A stretch of DNA of 12,765 nucleotides from assembly GCA_016256075.1 (NCBI GenBank), contig SDVU01000510.1:1-12765 (forward strand), written 5' to 3'. The notes under the pieces are model-generated. The model was not told where the DNA came from. It saw only the letters and a list, made by a program, of their open reading frames with translations, and made no database searches. Positions 1 to 8,020 of this stretch are shown here, one piece after another. The translations under genes and the position numbers were made by a program. Every line of letters starts with the position of its first letter. Positions within the stretch are counted from its first letter, which is position 1. The stretch comes from Dictyocoela muelleri (lineage: Eukaryota > Microsporidia).

Positions 1-440
1 TGAAAAATTTAAGTATCGTGGTTCGAATCCCGCTGACGTCACTCTTTAATAAATAATGAGGGAATGACATTAAGCGGCCATAACTATATAATTATAGTAT
101 AATATACAGTTATTCCAGTGTGGTATAGCTGATTAAGAATTGACCTAATATGACAATGAAGTAGAAGGGACTCTCTTATTTGGGAATGAGTGCGGCGACG
201 CATCTCGGTAGAAAGTCGTGAAAAATAAAAATTCATGAAAAGCTAATAAATACTTGTATCCTGCTGAGTCATTGATAAAATGAAAATCGCGTATATGGCT
301 GGGCTTCTGTGCAGCTTAGGCGGGAAATATTATTTGAACACCTAGAACCAAAGATCTAAAGACCACGGTTGGAAATAACTCTCCAGGTTTACAGCTATGG
401 ATGTTGTTTGCATGTTATGTTTTATATATTTAATTTTAGA
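1..440 (+). mobile_element. tRNA-derived SINE, copy A (5' end cut by window edge)
   Basis: This stretch aligns along its whole length with 2200-2662 and, more loosely, with 6027-6452 and the reverse complement of 7430-7880. It enters the window inside the tRNA-like head and keeps an exact Pol III B box (GGTTCGAATCC, about 20-30). A shared body follows, with blocks such as ATTAAGCGG, CCAGTGTGGTATAGCTGATT, GCGGCGACGCATCTCG, CCTGCTGAGTCATTGATAAA and a 3' end near GCATGTTATG. There is no open reading frame. It is richer in G and C than its surroundings. Non-coding, roughly 450 bp, with a tRNA head and no poly(A) tail: this fits a SINE mobilised by a partner element outside the window. The SINE name is inferred from the structure; the repeat family itself is seen directly. 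Confidence 0.8.
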
Positions 441-887
441 CAAGCCTTAATTATTAAATAACAGATCTATCAGATGAATGAATTAGATTAGATTTTTCAA
501 GAATTAAGTTATTTGACTTGTGCAATTGATTTTCATTTAGAATTAATATTTTATTCTTCGTAATTATAACACCTTTATTACCTTCAAAAAATCATATATT
601 TTAACTTTTTAGATTCCCATAATTTCTTTTAATTTTAACTTCTTTAAAATTTATTTGTTTTTTTAAAAGAATATTCTTGAAAATAATAATGATTAATTTT
701 AATTAGTAAAATCAAAAAATAAAGTTTTGAGGTAGATTTTAATAAAATTGAACGATTAGTTACTACCACGAATTCTTCGAAAGACAATAAAAATTACAAA
801 AAAAATATTTTATTCTTAAAATTAAGATCCATCCATAAATCGACTTTTTCAAAAAATATTTTTTTTCAAAACACTTTTTTATTTTCC
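441..887. other. AT-rich spacer with no recognised gene
   Basis: About 450 bp of very AT-rich sequence with many A and T runs and stops in every frame. I see no gene, RNA or repeat in it. It lies between SINE copy A and the start signal of the dead sugar transporter. Confidence 0.6.
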
Positions 888-904
888 AAATTTTATACCC
901 CGGT
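888..904 (+). promoter_or_regulatory. Microsporidian-type start signal (AAATTTT + CCCC) of the dead transporter
   Basis: AAATTTT (888-894) is followed by CCCC (898-901), three bases before the ATG at 905. The same arrangement precedes the BRE1-like gene and the minus-strand gene at 10180, and RPL11 has the C run. AAATTT-like and CCC-like motifs next to the start codon are a described microsporidian transcription signal. Its survival here supports 905 as the ancestral start of the transporter. Confidence 0.6.
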
Positions 905-1902
905 ATGATAATCACCATGGATGTAATTTAGTCCTCTCATGTTGCATCGCTGAACTCATTGATGTATGGCTTGAATTTAACAGTATTGGAATGATTTAAA
1001 GAAAAAATTAAATCTAATCAAAACCTAACGAACAACAACTGGAGCCTCTTGGCAACAGTCATACTTATTGGGGCTTTCTTAGGTAACCTTATCATAAAAA
1101 GAACAAATATTTCTTGGAAAAATATTCTGATTTTTAATTATATTCTTCATTTTTTATGTACTGCAGGCTTCTTTTTTAGTAATATTTTTTTTATATCGCT
1201 TATATTGCGATTTATTTCAGGTATAGCGATAGGAAATTCATGTGCGGTAGTACCGATATATCTGGCCAATATCTCACCTGTTGAATATAAAGGTGGTATT
1301 GGAGCATTACATCAATTATTTATTTCTCTTAGTGTTCTTCTTGGGCAGATAATATCCCTTTCTTGCCATAACTTACCTGAAATATATGGAATTTCCATAG
1401 TTTTGGAATTTACGTCATTAGCTTCATCCTAACTTTGTTTATTAAAAATTTATACTTCGTTCAAAAAGACAGCACCACCTTATGGCAGCTTTTAGTTAGA
1501 AAATCAGCGAGAAAATCATTATACACACTAATTTGCTTTCATGTCTGCCAGAAATTTACCGGTCTAAACGCGTTTGTTTTCTCCACTAATGAAATATTTA
1601 AGACCAGTCCAGCACGAAGATTTAATACCATTATTCTCGGGCTATTTTCTGTTATCAGCATTATCATTTCCATCTCACTGGTTGATAAACTTGGTCAAAA
1701 AAATTGTTTAAAAGTAAGTCTATTTATAACGCTCATTTCCCTTTCCCTACTTAGTACCGGGAATTTATCAACCATTTTTTTATTTATTTTCATGTTCGGA
1801 TTTTATTCAGGTCTAGGTCCAATTACTTGGGCAATCATAGGTGATATTTCTCCTTCATTATACCAACCAGCTGCTGCAACTATTGGTGTTAGCATGGTGT
1901 CG
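905..1902 (+). pseudogene. Decayed sugar (hexose) transporter, MFS family
   Basis: When intact this would have been a 12-helix plasma-membrane transporter importing hexoses; microsporidia depend on such host-derived sugar. Visible landmarks in order: MYGLNLTVLE (near helix 1), GAFLGNLIIKR (helix 2 and the basic A-motif loop), LRFISGIAIGNSCAVVPIYL then ANISPVEYKGG (the R..SG...G...PIY..EISP signature), QKFTGLNAFVFSTNEIF (QQ.TGIN motif of helix 7), LVDKLGQK (D..GR motif) and GLGPITWAIIGDISP (GPI.W....P motif of helix 10). The gene is broken. In-frame stops lie at 929-931 and 992-994. The frame changes in about 1390-1432, after which reading continues in frame 1 to 1950. The usual cytoplasmic loop between helices 6 and 7 is nearly gone, and helices 11-12 are absent because another element begins at about 1903. 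The ATG at 905 is chosen for its CCCC signal. The family call is firm; the substrate is inferred. Confidence 0.85.
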
Positions 1903-2761
1903 TCCCGTTTGTCAGAAGTCCCGTTTGTCAGAAAAAAATATTTTTTTTAAACATTAATAATGAGAGAAATTTTTATTTTAAATATTTAATTTATTAAGAT
2001 AGGAATAGAATAACAATTAAATTAATAATATGTGAATATGTTTGATCGAAGCTGCAATAGCTCTACTTGGGCCTTCTAAAAATCACCATTGTGTGTGTGT
2101 GTTTGTGAAAAATCTGAAAGCTTCTGAAATAAATAAAATATTTTATTTTATTGCTCTTGAAGAAAAGTTAGAAAATCTAAGTGTAGCTATTAAATTTTTG
2201 GCCAGATAGCTCAGTGGTTAACACTCTCGAATGTAAAATTTAAGTATCGGGGTTCGAATCCCGCTGAAGTCACTCTTTAATAAATAATGGTGGAATGACA
2301 TTAAGCGGTCATAAATATATAATTAAAGTATAATATACTGTTGTTCCAGTGTGGTATAGCTGATTAAGACTTGGCCTAATATGAAATTGAAGTAGAAGGG
2401 ACTCTCCTAGGTGTGGGGATGAGTGTGGCGACGCATCTCGTCAAAAAGTTGTGAAAAATAACAATTCATGAGAAGCTACTAATTACCTGTATCCTGCTGA
2501 GTCATTGATAAAACGAAAATCGCATATACAGCTAGGATTCTGGGTAGCTTAGAAATTGACGTATTATTAGAACACCAAGAACCAAAGGTCACAGACCACG
2601 GTAGGAGACAACTCTCCGGGTAGGCAGCTATAGATGTTTTCAGCATGTAATATATTATAAAAGAAAATTTTCCTCATTATTAGTGTTAAAAAAATTATAT
2701 TTTTTCTGACAAACGGAACTTCTGACAGCGGGATTTCTGACAAATGGGACAGACCCGTCCT
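1903..2761. mobile_element. DNA element with ~90-bp terminal inverted repeats, carrying SINE copy B
   Basis: The left end (1903 to about 1990) and right end (about 2665-2761) are inverted repeats. Each end is built of 16-bp subrepeats of the form GTCCCGTTTGTCAGAA: two on the left, three degenerate ones on the right. An A/T block and the shared string TAATAATGAG follow in both. The interior has no open frame for a transposase, so the element is non-autonomous; about 460 of its 859 bp are SINE copy B. ATGGTGTCG lies directly outside both ends (1894-1902 and 2762-2770). A 9-bp duplication would suggest a Mutator-like (MULE) element, but the two flanks belong to different sequences (sugar transporter on the left, retroelement on the right), so the repeat may not be a true target duplication. 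The superfamily stays open. Confidence 0.6.
2200..2662 (+). mobile_element. tRNA-derived SINE, copy B (best preserved)
   Basis: This is the reference copy because it has a complete head. A perfect A box (TAGCTCAGTGG, 2207-2217) and a perfect B box (GGTTCGAATCC, 2251-2261) lie 44 bp apart, the spacing of a Pol III tRNA promoter. The head begins GGCCAGATAGCTC and does not close into a good acceptor stem, so it is not a working tRNA gene. The body of about 390 bp has no coding frame and matches copy A closely. The 3' end is GCATGTAATATATTAT, without poly(A). No clear target duplication is seen. It sits inside the inverted-repeat element, so it jumped into that element or was carried by it. Confidence 0.85.
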
Positions 2762-3520
2762 ATGGTGTCGATTTGAACTTTATTAAATGGACCTTTTAAA
2801 TTTATTCTAAATTTTTAAAATCTCAGTTGATATTTTCTATATTGAATACACGTTAAACACTTATCAATATGATCATTTACATCTTTAAAAATATTTTTTA
2901 GTAATATTAATTTATCAAACAGAGATATGTATCTTTTTTGCATGCGTGTCCACAATCTTCGTATGCTTTTCCTATAATTGTTTTCTTATCTTCTTCTGTA
3001 TATTATCTTGTAAGAATATCGGATAATTGAAATGCATATCTTGTCGCGGCATCTGCAAAATGTTATCTTTACCTTTAATATAATTTATTTCATAATCGAA
3101 TTCTTGAATAAACAAATTCCACCTTATCAATCTTTGTAAGATGTCTTTATTTTTCACAACCATACTTATGAGTGGTGATATGTTTTAAATAAAACTTATT
3201 TGCAAGATAATGTCTCTAATTTTTTATCGCCGATACAATCGCCAAACATTCCTTTTCAGCAGTTGTATAATTGATTTCAGGTTGTGTGAATTTTCGACTA
3301 TAAAAGAAAATAGGGTTGTCAACGGTATCATATTCTTGTGTAATTACTGCCCAAAAGCAAAATTTGAAGCGTCAGTATACAATATAAATTGTTTAATGAA
3401 AACAGGCAATTTTAAAGGTAGTGAATTTGAAATTTCAGTATTTATATTGGTAATACTAGTATATACACTTTCATCTATAGAATTATTTTTCAGTGATTTA
3501 TATATAGGAAGCATTTTTTA
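2762..3520 (-). pseudogene. RNase H and start of integrase (part of the Ty3/gypsy fossil)
   Basis: The RNase H portion lies at about 2980-3520 and ends with the typical RLIRW...EFDYEINYIKGKDN segment, a strong gypsy-family hallmark just before integrase. Further along the element (about 2815-2970) is the His/Cys zinc-binding segment of integrase. After it comes a KGPFNKVQIDTIG-like stretch matching the PF..V..D..GPL entry of the integrase core, close to the junction at 2761. Fossil only; no product is expected. Confidence 0.75.
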
Positions 3521-4260
3521 GAAAATTTAGGAAGAAAGTTCTTAAAATATGTGCAAAACCCAATAAATTGACGGATATATTTTATTGTTTTAGGAATGTT
3601 CTAGTTTTTTAATTTTCATTTCTGATCTAAAGGTATGTGAATTTGGTTGTCATAAATATCATATCCCGAAAATTTTATTCTCGATTTCATTAAGTGACAC
3701 CTTTCTAGTTTTAATTTAAATCCAATTTTTTTAAAGATTAATTGTAGATGTTTAAAATGTTGTTCGGGTGTAGTTGAAAAAAATTATATAATCTAAATAT
3801 ACGATAACAAATTTATATAAAAAATCTTCACAAACCTTATTCATTACTCTTTGAAATGTAAAAGGGGAATTGATGAGGCCAAATGGCATTTTCTTCCATT
3901 CATAAACACCGTTTTTAGTGAGAAAAGCGGTTTTATGTTTATCAATATTTCTAATCCTTAATTGATGGTAACCCGATTTTAGATACAACCTAGTGAATAT
4001 ATTTGATCCTCTGATCTCATTTATAGCATCTTCTATTATCTGTATAGGATATATCTTTTTGATAGTTATTTTCTTTAATTGCCGATAATCTATGCAGAAT
4101 CTTATGTCACCATCTTTTTTCTTTACAAAATCTACAGGTGAAACATATTTACTACTTGATTCAGAAATTATACCTTTTTTAAAAATTCATCCACTTTTTA
4201 GAAATTACACATTCGTCTTCTTTACTTCTACGATAGCGAGGACATTTTATCTATTTATGG
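3521..4260 (-). pseudogene. Reverse transcriptase region of the Ty3/gypsy fossil
   Basis: The best-preserved part (about 3760-3990) reads LKSGYHQLRIRNIDKHKTAF, then YEWKKMPFGLINSP and FTFQRVMNKV. These are the LKSGYHQI / KTAF / MPFGL.NAP.TFQR blocks of gypsy reverse transcriptase (fingers and palm). Weaker RT-like sequence continues to about 4150. Fossil only. Confidence 0.85.
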
Positions 4261-4900
4261 TTATCTATTAAGTCTATACAATGTTTGAAATCTAATATAT
4301 CGACATTTCCATCGCCACTAAATAATTCACTAAAATCACTAACAAATCAATTGTATTGTCGAAATATTTTTTGCGGTGTTAACGAAGATGTCTAAATTTT
4401 TAAGATTCTTTGATTTATCTCTCTGATTAGCTTCATCATGTGTATTATCTTTTATTGTATATGTAAACTTTCTTTCTTTTAATTTCAATTTATCGATTGC
4501 ATACGTGCCAAAAATTATTTCTCTTCCTAGACTTTTAACTACTTTAAATTCTAAATTTGAAATATTATTACCATTTTTTACTTTCCATAAAGTATTGCCT
4601 TCTGTTACGAAGCATCCAACTGCCTGTTCTATCTTAGTAGATTTACCTTTAATTTTAAGCTCTCTTTATTCATAACATCTATGGAAATAAAGGATGCATT
4701 AGCACCGGTATTAATCAGTGCATCATAAGAATGTTTGCCTTTAACTTTAACTTCATAGTTATTACCGTCTGATATTTCACTACACTCCAGGATCATGGCA
4801 TTACTTTTAACATCAATTGCTTTATCAGTTTTCCTTATATAATTATCATTAAAATTATTATTAAAATTTTCATTATATTTATTAGTTTTTTTATATAATT
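4261..4900 (-). pseudogene. Aspartic protease region of the Ty3/gypsy fossil
   Basis: Around 4680-4735 the minus strand reads YDALINTGANASFISIDVM, which resembles the retroviral-type aspartic protease active-site segment (ALIDTGA..SFI). It lies between the gag-like region and reverse transcriptase, as expected for the family. The stretch 4261-4640 is weakly conserved linker between protease and RT. Fossil only. Confidence 0.65.
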
Positions 4901-4935
4901 GATTTTTTAAATTTTTTGTCGTTATTTACTATATC

Positions 4936-5524
4936 TTAATTTCTCAAACATTCGAAAATGTTCATCCAAGTTTCACATAAAGAAATTTTATCAAAAATAA
5001 ATCTGCTTACCCATTTTTTATATTGATTTTTAACTTTCGCTGGCGTCAATGTTGTATCTTTACACGCGCTTTTCAACTCATAAGAAAAATCTAAAATGTC
5101 TCGATGCCCAGGTCCTTCAATTCCCAACCATTCAGATCTTTATCTTTGTCATCTTTATGAAATTGTTGTTTGAAAAATGCTAGTGATTCTTCTAAGTTTA
5201 TTAATTCATCCCCTTCGAATGCATTGAATCAATTTTGTGCATAGTACCTCTACAGGATTCTTTTGCAAGGTGGTACAATCTTGTTGGACTTACATTTTCC
5301 TTCAATGCCTCGATTGTAGATATCCGCTTTTTACCTTGCTTCCCTTCTCCCTTATAGATGTTTGGCACAGCAAAGTTTCTCCTTACAAGCATATCAATCT
5401 TGTCTACTAAACTCTCCCTTGGTTCATATCTGCTGCTGACGTCAATGTCACTGTCTGCCTCATCAGATTCATGACCTGATCTAAAAGTATTTTTGTAAAT
5501 CTTTTTATTATTCTTGAATGACAT
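4936..5524 (-). pseudogene. Gag-like region of the Ty3/gypsy fossil
   Basis: Two open stretches (5201-5524 and 4936-5127) lie upstream of protease in element order. The first starts with ATG at 5524 and has an acidic N-terminal part (HESDEADSDIDVSS) followed by a helical, charged part. Nothing in it is diagnostic alone; the gag call rests on position. Fossil only. Confidence 0.55.
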
Positions 5525-5696
5525 GGGTATGTCATTTACAATTTTATTTATGGATAAAAATGATTAATTAAATTACTCTGCTGATAAATTAAATTGCAAA
5601 TAGTATCCACATATCAATTATTAACTATGTTGGCACAGTTGCCTAACAAAATGAACTATAAAAATAAATATCCTGTAAATATAAACTATTTTAAAG
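5525..5696. other. AT-rich leader-side sequence of the retroelement, no LTR seen
   Basis: About 170 bp of AT-rich sequence between the gag-like start and the miniature inverted-repeat element. A leader and 5' LTR would be expected on this side, but I recognise neither, and no matching copy exists on the other side of the fossil. Confidence 0.4.
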
Positions 5697-5970
5697 TTAA
5701 AAGTTGCATCGGGGTCTTATTTGGTGTTTATTCTAAAAAATTATAAACCTGTTTCTAATGGTCAAACACAGAAAATTCAATTAATGAATAAAATTAGTAT
5801 GAAATACCATGAAAAATATACAAACTGATGTATTCTTTCGGAATATATAAATTTATATATTTTACACTTATTTTATTCATTAATTGAATTTTCTGTATCT
5901 GGCCATTCAAAACAAGTGTTGTTAATTTTTAGAATTTACCCCTAATTAGGTTCCCCATAGCAACTTTTAA
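5697..5970. mobile_element. MITE with ~100-bp terminal inverted repeats, TTAA at both ends
   Basis: The left arm (5697 to about 5797) and right arm (about 5867-5970) are inverted copies. Both run TTAAAAGTTGC, a GGGG block, TTCTAAAAA, AATGG.CA, then ACAGAAAATTCAATTAATG. A unique centre of about 70 bp lies between them. There is no coding capacity. TTAA sits at both outer ends; if it is the target duplication, the mobilising family would be piggyBac- or Kolobok-like. Because TTAA is its own reverse complement it could instead belong to the repeats, so the family assignment is tentative. The arms differ at roughly a fifth of positions plus small indels, so the copy is not recent. Confidence 0.75.
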
Positions 5971-6026
5971 GATATATTTATTTGTAAATATTTGATTAAA
6001 AAACATCAACGGAAATATTTTTAAGT

Positions 6027-6452
6027 GCCCGAAAGCTCCATGGTTAGTACTCTTGAATGTTAGATTTAGCTATCATGGTTTGGCATATTTTAAAGTCGAA
6101 AAAAAGAGAATGACAATAAGCAGTCGATGGCATGGCAATATTTAATTGTTCAACTGTGACATATCTGATTAAGACTTGGTATAATATGTCAATAGAGTAG
6201 ATGGGCTCTTTTAGATGTGTGAATGAGTGCGGCGACGAATCTCGACAAAAAAGTAGTGATGTTAAAAAATTCACGAAAAACCAATAATTACATCTATTCT
6301 ACTGAGTAATTGGTAAGATAAAAATTGCATATACAGTTGGGAAAGTTATAAATGATGTGAACTAAACATTAAGATACGAAGGTCTAAATCCCAACGTTGC
6401 AGAAAACTCATCGTATTTTCAATTTTGGATATTTCAACATATAATATATAAA
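6027..6452 (+). mobile_element. tRNA-derived SINE, copy C (most diverged)
   Basis: Aligns with copy B from the head (AAGCTCCATGGTTAGTACTC against TAGCTCAGTGGTTAACACTC) to the 3' end (CAACATATAATATATAAAC). Well-kept blocks are CTGATTAAGACTTGG, GAATGAGTGCGGCGACGAATCTCG and CTACTGAGTAATTGGTAAGA. The A and B boxes are both damaged, so it is probably not transcribed by Pol III. It is about 35 bp shorter than copy B. Its 3' end runs straight into an 11-12 bp tandem array. Confidence 0.8.
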
Positions 6453-6597
6453 CTTTTAATCAACTTTTAATCAACTTTTAATAACCCTTTAATAAACTCT
6501 TTAATAAACTTTTAATAACCATTTAATAAACTTTTTAAATAACTTTTAATAAACTTTTAATAAACTTTTAATAACCCTTTAATAACCCTTAACAGCC
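6446..6597. repeat. Minisatellite, unit ~11-12 bp (ACTTTTAATAA type)
   Basis: About thirteen imperfect units of the form ACTTTTAATAA or CCCTTTAATAA in tandem. The array begins where SINE copy C ends and stops about 175 bp before the RPL11 start. It probably grew from the AT-rich tail of the SINE by slippage. No function is visible. Confidence 0.85.
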
Positions 6598-6764
6598 TCT
6601 ACTAACTTGAAATTGTAATACTTATTAAAACAGCTTTTGCCTACCTTTTTAAAACTGCTAAATATATTTTTTATTTTAATAAGTTTATTTTAATCAATAA
6701 TTCTTTTATTTATGATCATCTTTAATAAAAAGCATCAATCATTAAAAAAAAATAAAAATCATTA

Positions 6765-6770
6765 CCCCCA
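6765..6770 (+). promoter_or_regulatory. CCCCC start signal of RPL11
   Basis: CCCCC (6765-6769) lies one base before the ATG at 6771, preceded by a long A-rich stretch. Very short C runs next to the ATG are typical of highly expressed microsporidian genes. The position implies a very short 5' untranslated region. Confidence 0.65.
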
Positions 6771-7286
6771 ATGACAGCCAATCCGATGCAAAAAATAAAA
6801 ATTCACAAGCTTTGTATAAACATCTGCACAGGTGAATCTGGCGAGAAGTTAGATAAAGCAGTGAAAGTTCTTGAACAGCTTACCGGTCAGAAACCAAAGC
6901 TTGCAAAATCACGATTAACAATTCGAGGTTTTGGAATTCGTCGTAATGAAAAAATTGCATGTCACGTAACAGTTCGAGGAGAGAAAGCCTATGAAATTTT
7001 GAATAACGGACTAAAAATTAAAGAATTTGAATTAAGAGATGGTTGCTTTTCGAATAACGGATGTTTTGGGTTTGGTATTCAGGAACATATTGACCTTGGA
7101 ATGAAATATGATCCCAATATTGGTATTCATGGTATGGATTTCACAGTTGTTCTTGCTAAGCCCGGATTAAGGGTTTCTAAAAGAAAGAGATGTAAGGCTA
7201 AAATTGGAAATAAGCAGAAAGTGACTAAAGAAGAAGCTCAAAAATGGTTCGTTGAAAATTTCGATGGAATTATTTTAGGAAAATAA
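6771..7286 (+). CDS. RPL11: 60S ribosomal protein L11 (uL5 family)
   Basis: A component of the large ribosomal subunit that binds 5S rRNA in the central protuberance and contacts the P-site tRNA region; cytoplasmic translation. The 171-residue product matches the usual eukaryotic length (about 170-178). It follows the family closely: [20 protein letters not shown] near the N-terminus, then [20 protein letters not shown] and [20 protein letters not shown] (residues about 45-85), [20 protein letters not shown], and the signature [20 protein letters not shown] (about 113-132). It ends in a basic [12 protein letters not shown] segment. The ATG at 6771 is fixed by the adjacent C run and by family alignment. 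No intron is seen. AATAAA (7282-7287) overlaps the stop codon, a compact 3' signal. The gene is intact and is the clearest host gene here. Confidence 0.98.
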   Translation: MTANPMQKIKIHKLCINICTGESGEKLDKAVKVLEQLTGQKPKLAKSRLTIRGFGIRRNEKIACHVTVRGEKAYEILNNGLKIKEFELRDGCFSNNGCFGFGIQEHIDLGMKYDPNIGIHGMDFTVVLAKPGLRVSKRKRCKAKIGNKQKVTKEEAQKWFVENFDGIILGK

Positions 7287-7429
7287 ATTTTTTAATTGAA
7301 AAGCCTAATTTTAAATTATAAATATTTTAATTCAAATATTATTTATTTAAATTAACTGCATAAACATTAAGTTTAACCCCATTTTCCGTTAAGATGTTTA
7401 AGTTTTAAATCAAAAAATAAAAATTCTTG
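7287..7429. other. AT-rich spacer after RPL11
   Basis: About 140 bp of AT-rich intergenic sequence with no gene recognised. It separates the RPL11 stop from the 3' end of the minus-strand SINE copy D. Confidence 0.5.
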
Positions 7430-7880
7430 ATATATATTACATGCTAACAATATCATTCAAAATTGACAACCCGGAGCGTTGTATAAAACCATAGTCATTA
7501 ACATTTAATTATTGGTGTAATAATAATATCTTACTACAAGCTACCAGAGATTATTTATTCAATTTTCTTTTTATCAATGAATTTAGTAGGATATAGATAA
7601 ATAGTTTTTTACCAATTTTTAGTTTTAGCACTTCTTTTGTCATGACGCGTTGCGCTCTACACCTAAAAAAAAGCCTCTTCTGATTCAGTATAAAAGATTT
7701 TTCTATTTCTTAATCAGCTATACTACACTGGAACAACTGTATATTAATACTATATTTCGATAGTTTTTGACCGCTTAATGTCATTCCCTCATTATTTATT
7801 AAAGAGTGACTTTAAAATAATTCGAATCTTGATACTTAAATTTTACATTCAAGAGTATTAACCACTGTGCTGTCCGAGAT
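7430..7880 (-). mobile_element. tRNA-derived SINE, copy D (minus strand, full length)
   Basis: The reverse complement aligns with copy B over its full length. The head has ACAGTGGTTAATACTCTTGAATGTAAAATT, the T-arm is damaged, and AGTCACTCTTTAATAAATAATGAGGGAATGACATTAAGCGG follows in two uninterrupted parts. Later blocks are CCAGTGTAGTATAGCTGATTAAG, ATCCTACTAAATTCATTGAT, and CTCCGGGT...AGCATGTAATATATAT at the 3' end near 7430. Head and tail are both present, so it is not truncated, although diverged. It lies about 140 bp upstream of the BRE1-like start, with its head facing that gene. Confidence 0.8.
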
Positions 7881-7989
7881 AATTTTACATTTTTATATAA
7901 ATCTCTTTCATTTTATAAATAGAAAGACAATTATAATAATATATCAATACCATAGTTTGAAAAAAATCTTAAAAATTCCAAAACACCTC

Positions 7990-8020
7990 AAATTTAAAAA
8001 TTACAAATCGCCTCCCCTCA
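7990..8020 (+). promoter_or_regulatory. AAATTT + CCCC start signal of the BRE1-like gene
   Basis: AAATTT (7990-7995) and CCCC (8014-8017) precede the ATG at 8021, with the C run three bases from the ATG. This is the same pair of motifs as at the other host genes here and fixes the start. Confidence 0.65.

Larger units (their letters stand above)
2762..5524 (-). mobile_element. Ty3/gypsy-type LTR retroelement, old and broken
   Basis: A fossil of a gypsy-like (Ty3) retroelement read leftwards. In element order the recognisable parts are a gag-like region, an aspartic protease, reverse transcriptase, RNase H, and the beginning of integrase (zinc-binding region and the start of the catalytic core). 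The order protease-RT-RNase H-integrase is that of Ty3/gypsy rather than Ty1/copia. The reading frame is interrupted at least half a dozen times, so this is an old, inactive copy. No long terminal repeats are recognised on either side. At the left it abuts the inverted-repeat DNA element that ends at about 2761; at the right, 173 bp past the gag start, lies a separate miniature element (5697-5970). Confidence 0.88.

Noticed and set aside
2200-2275. Functional tRNA gene
   Set aside because: A and B boxes are perfect, but the acceptor stem does not close, and the segment always continues into the ~390-bp SINE body.
2771-2820. Continuation of the sugar transporter after the inverted-repeat element
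   Set aside because: On the minus strand this stretch matches the start of the retroelement integrase core much better than any transporter helix.
3210-3521. Plus-strand open frame of 103 codons
   Set aside because: It is the antisense of the RNase H part of the retroelement fossil; that strand matches the family and this one does not.
6044-6274. Minus-strand open frame of 76 codons
   Set aside because: It lies wholly inside SINE copy C; the aligned copies do not keep it open.
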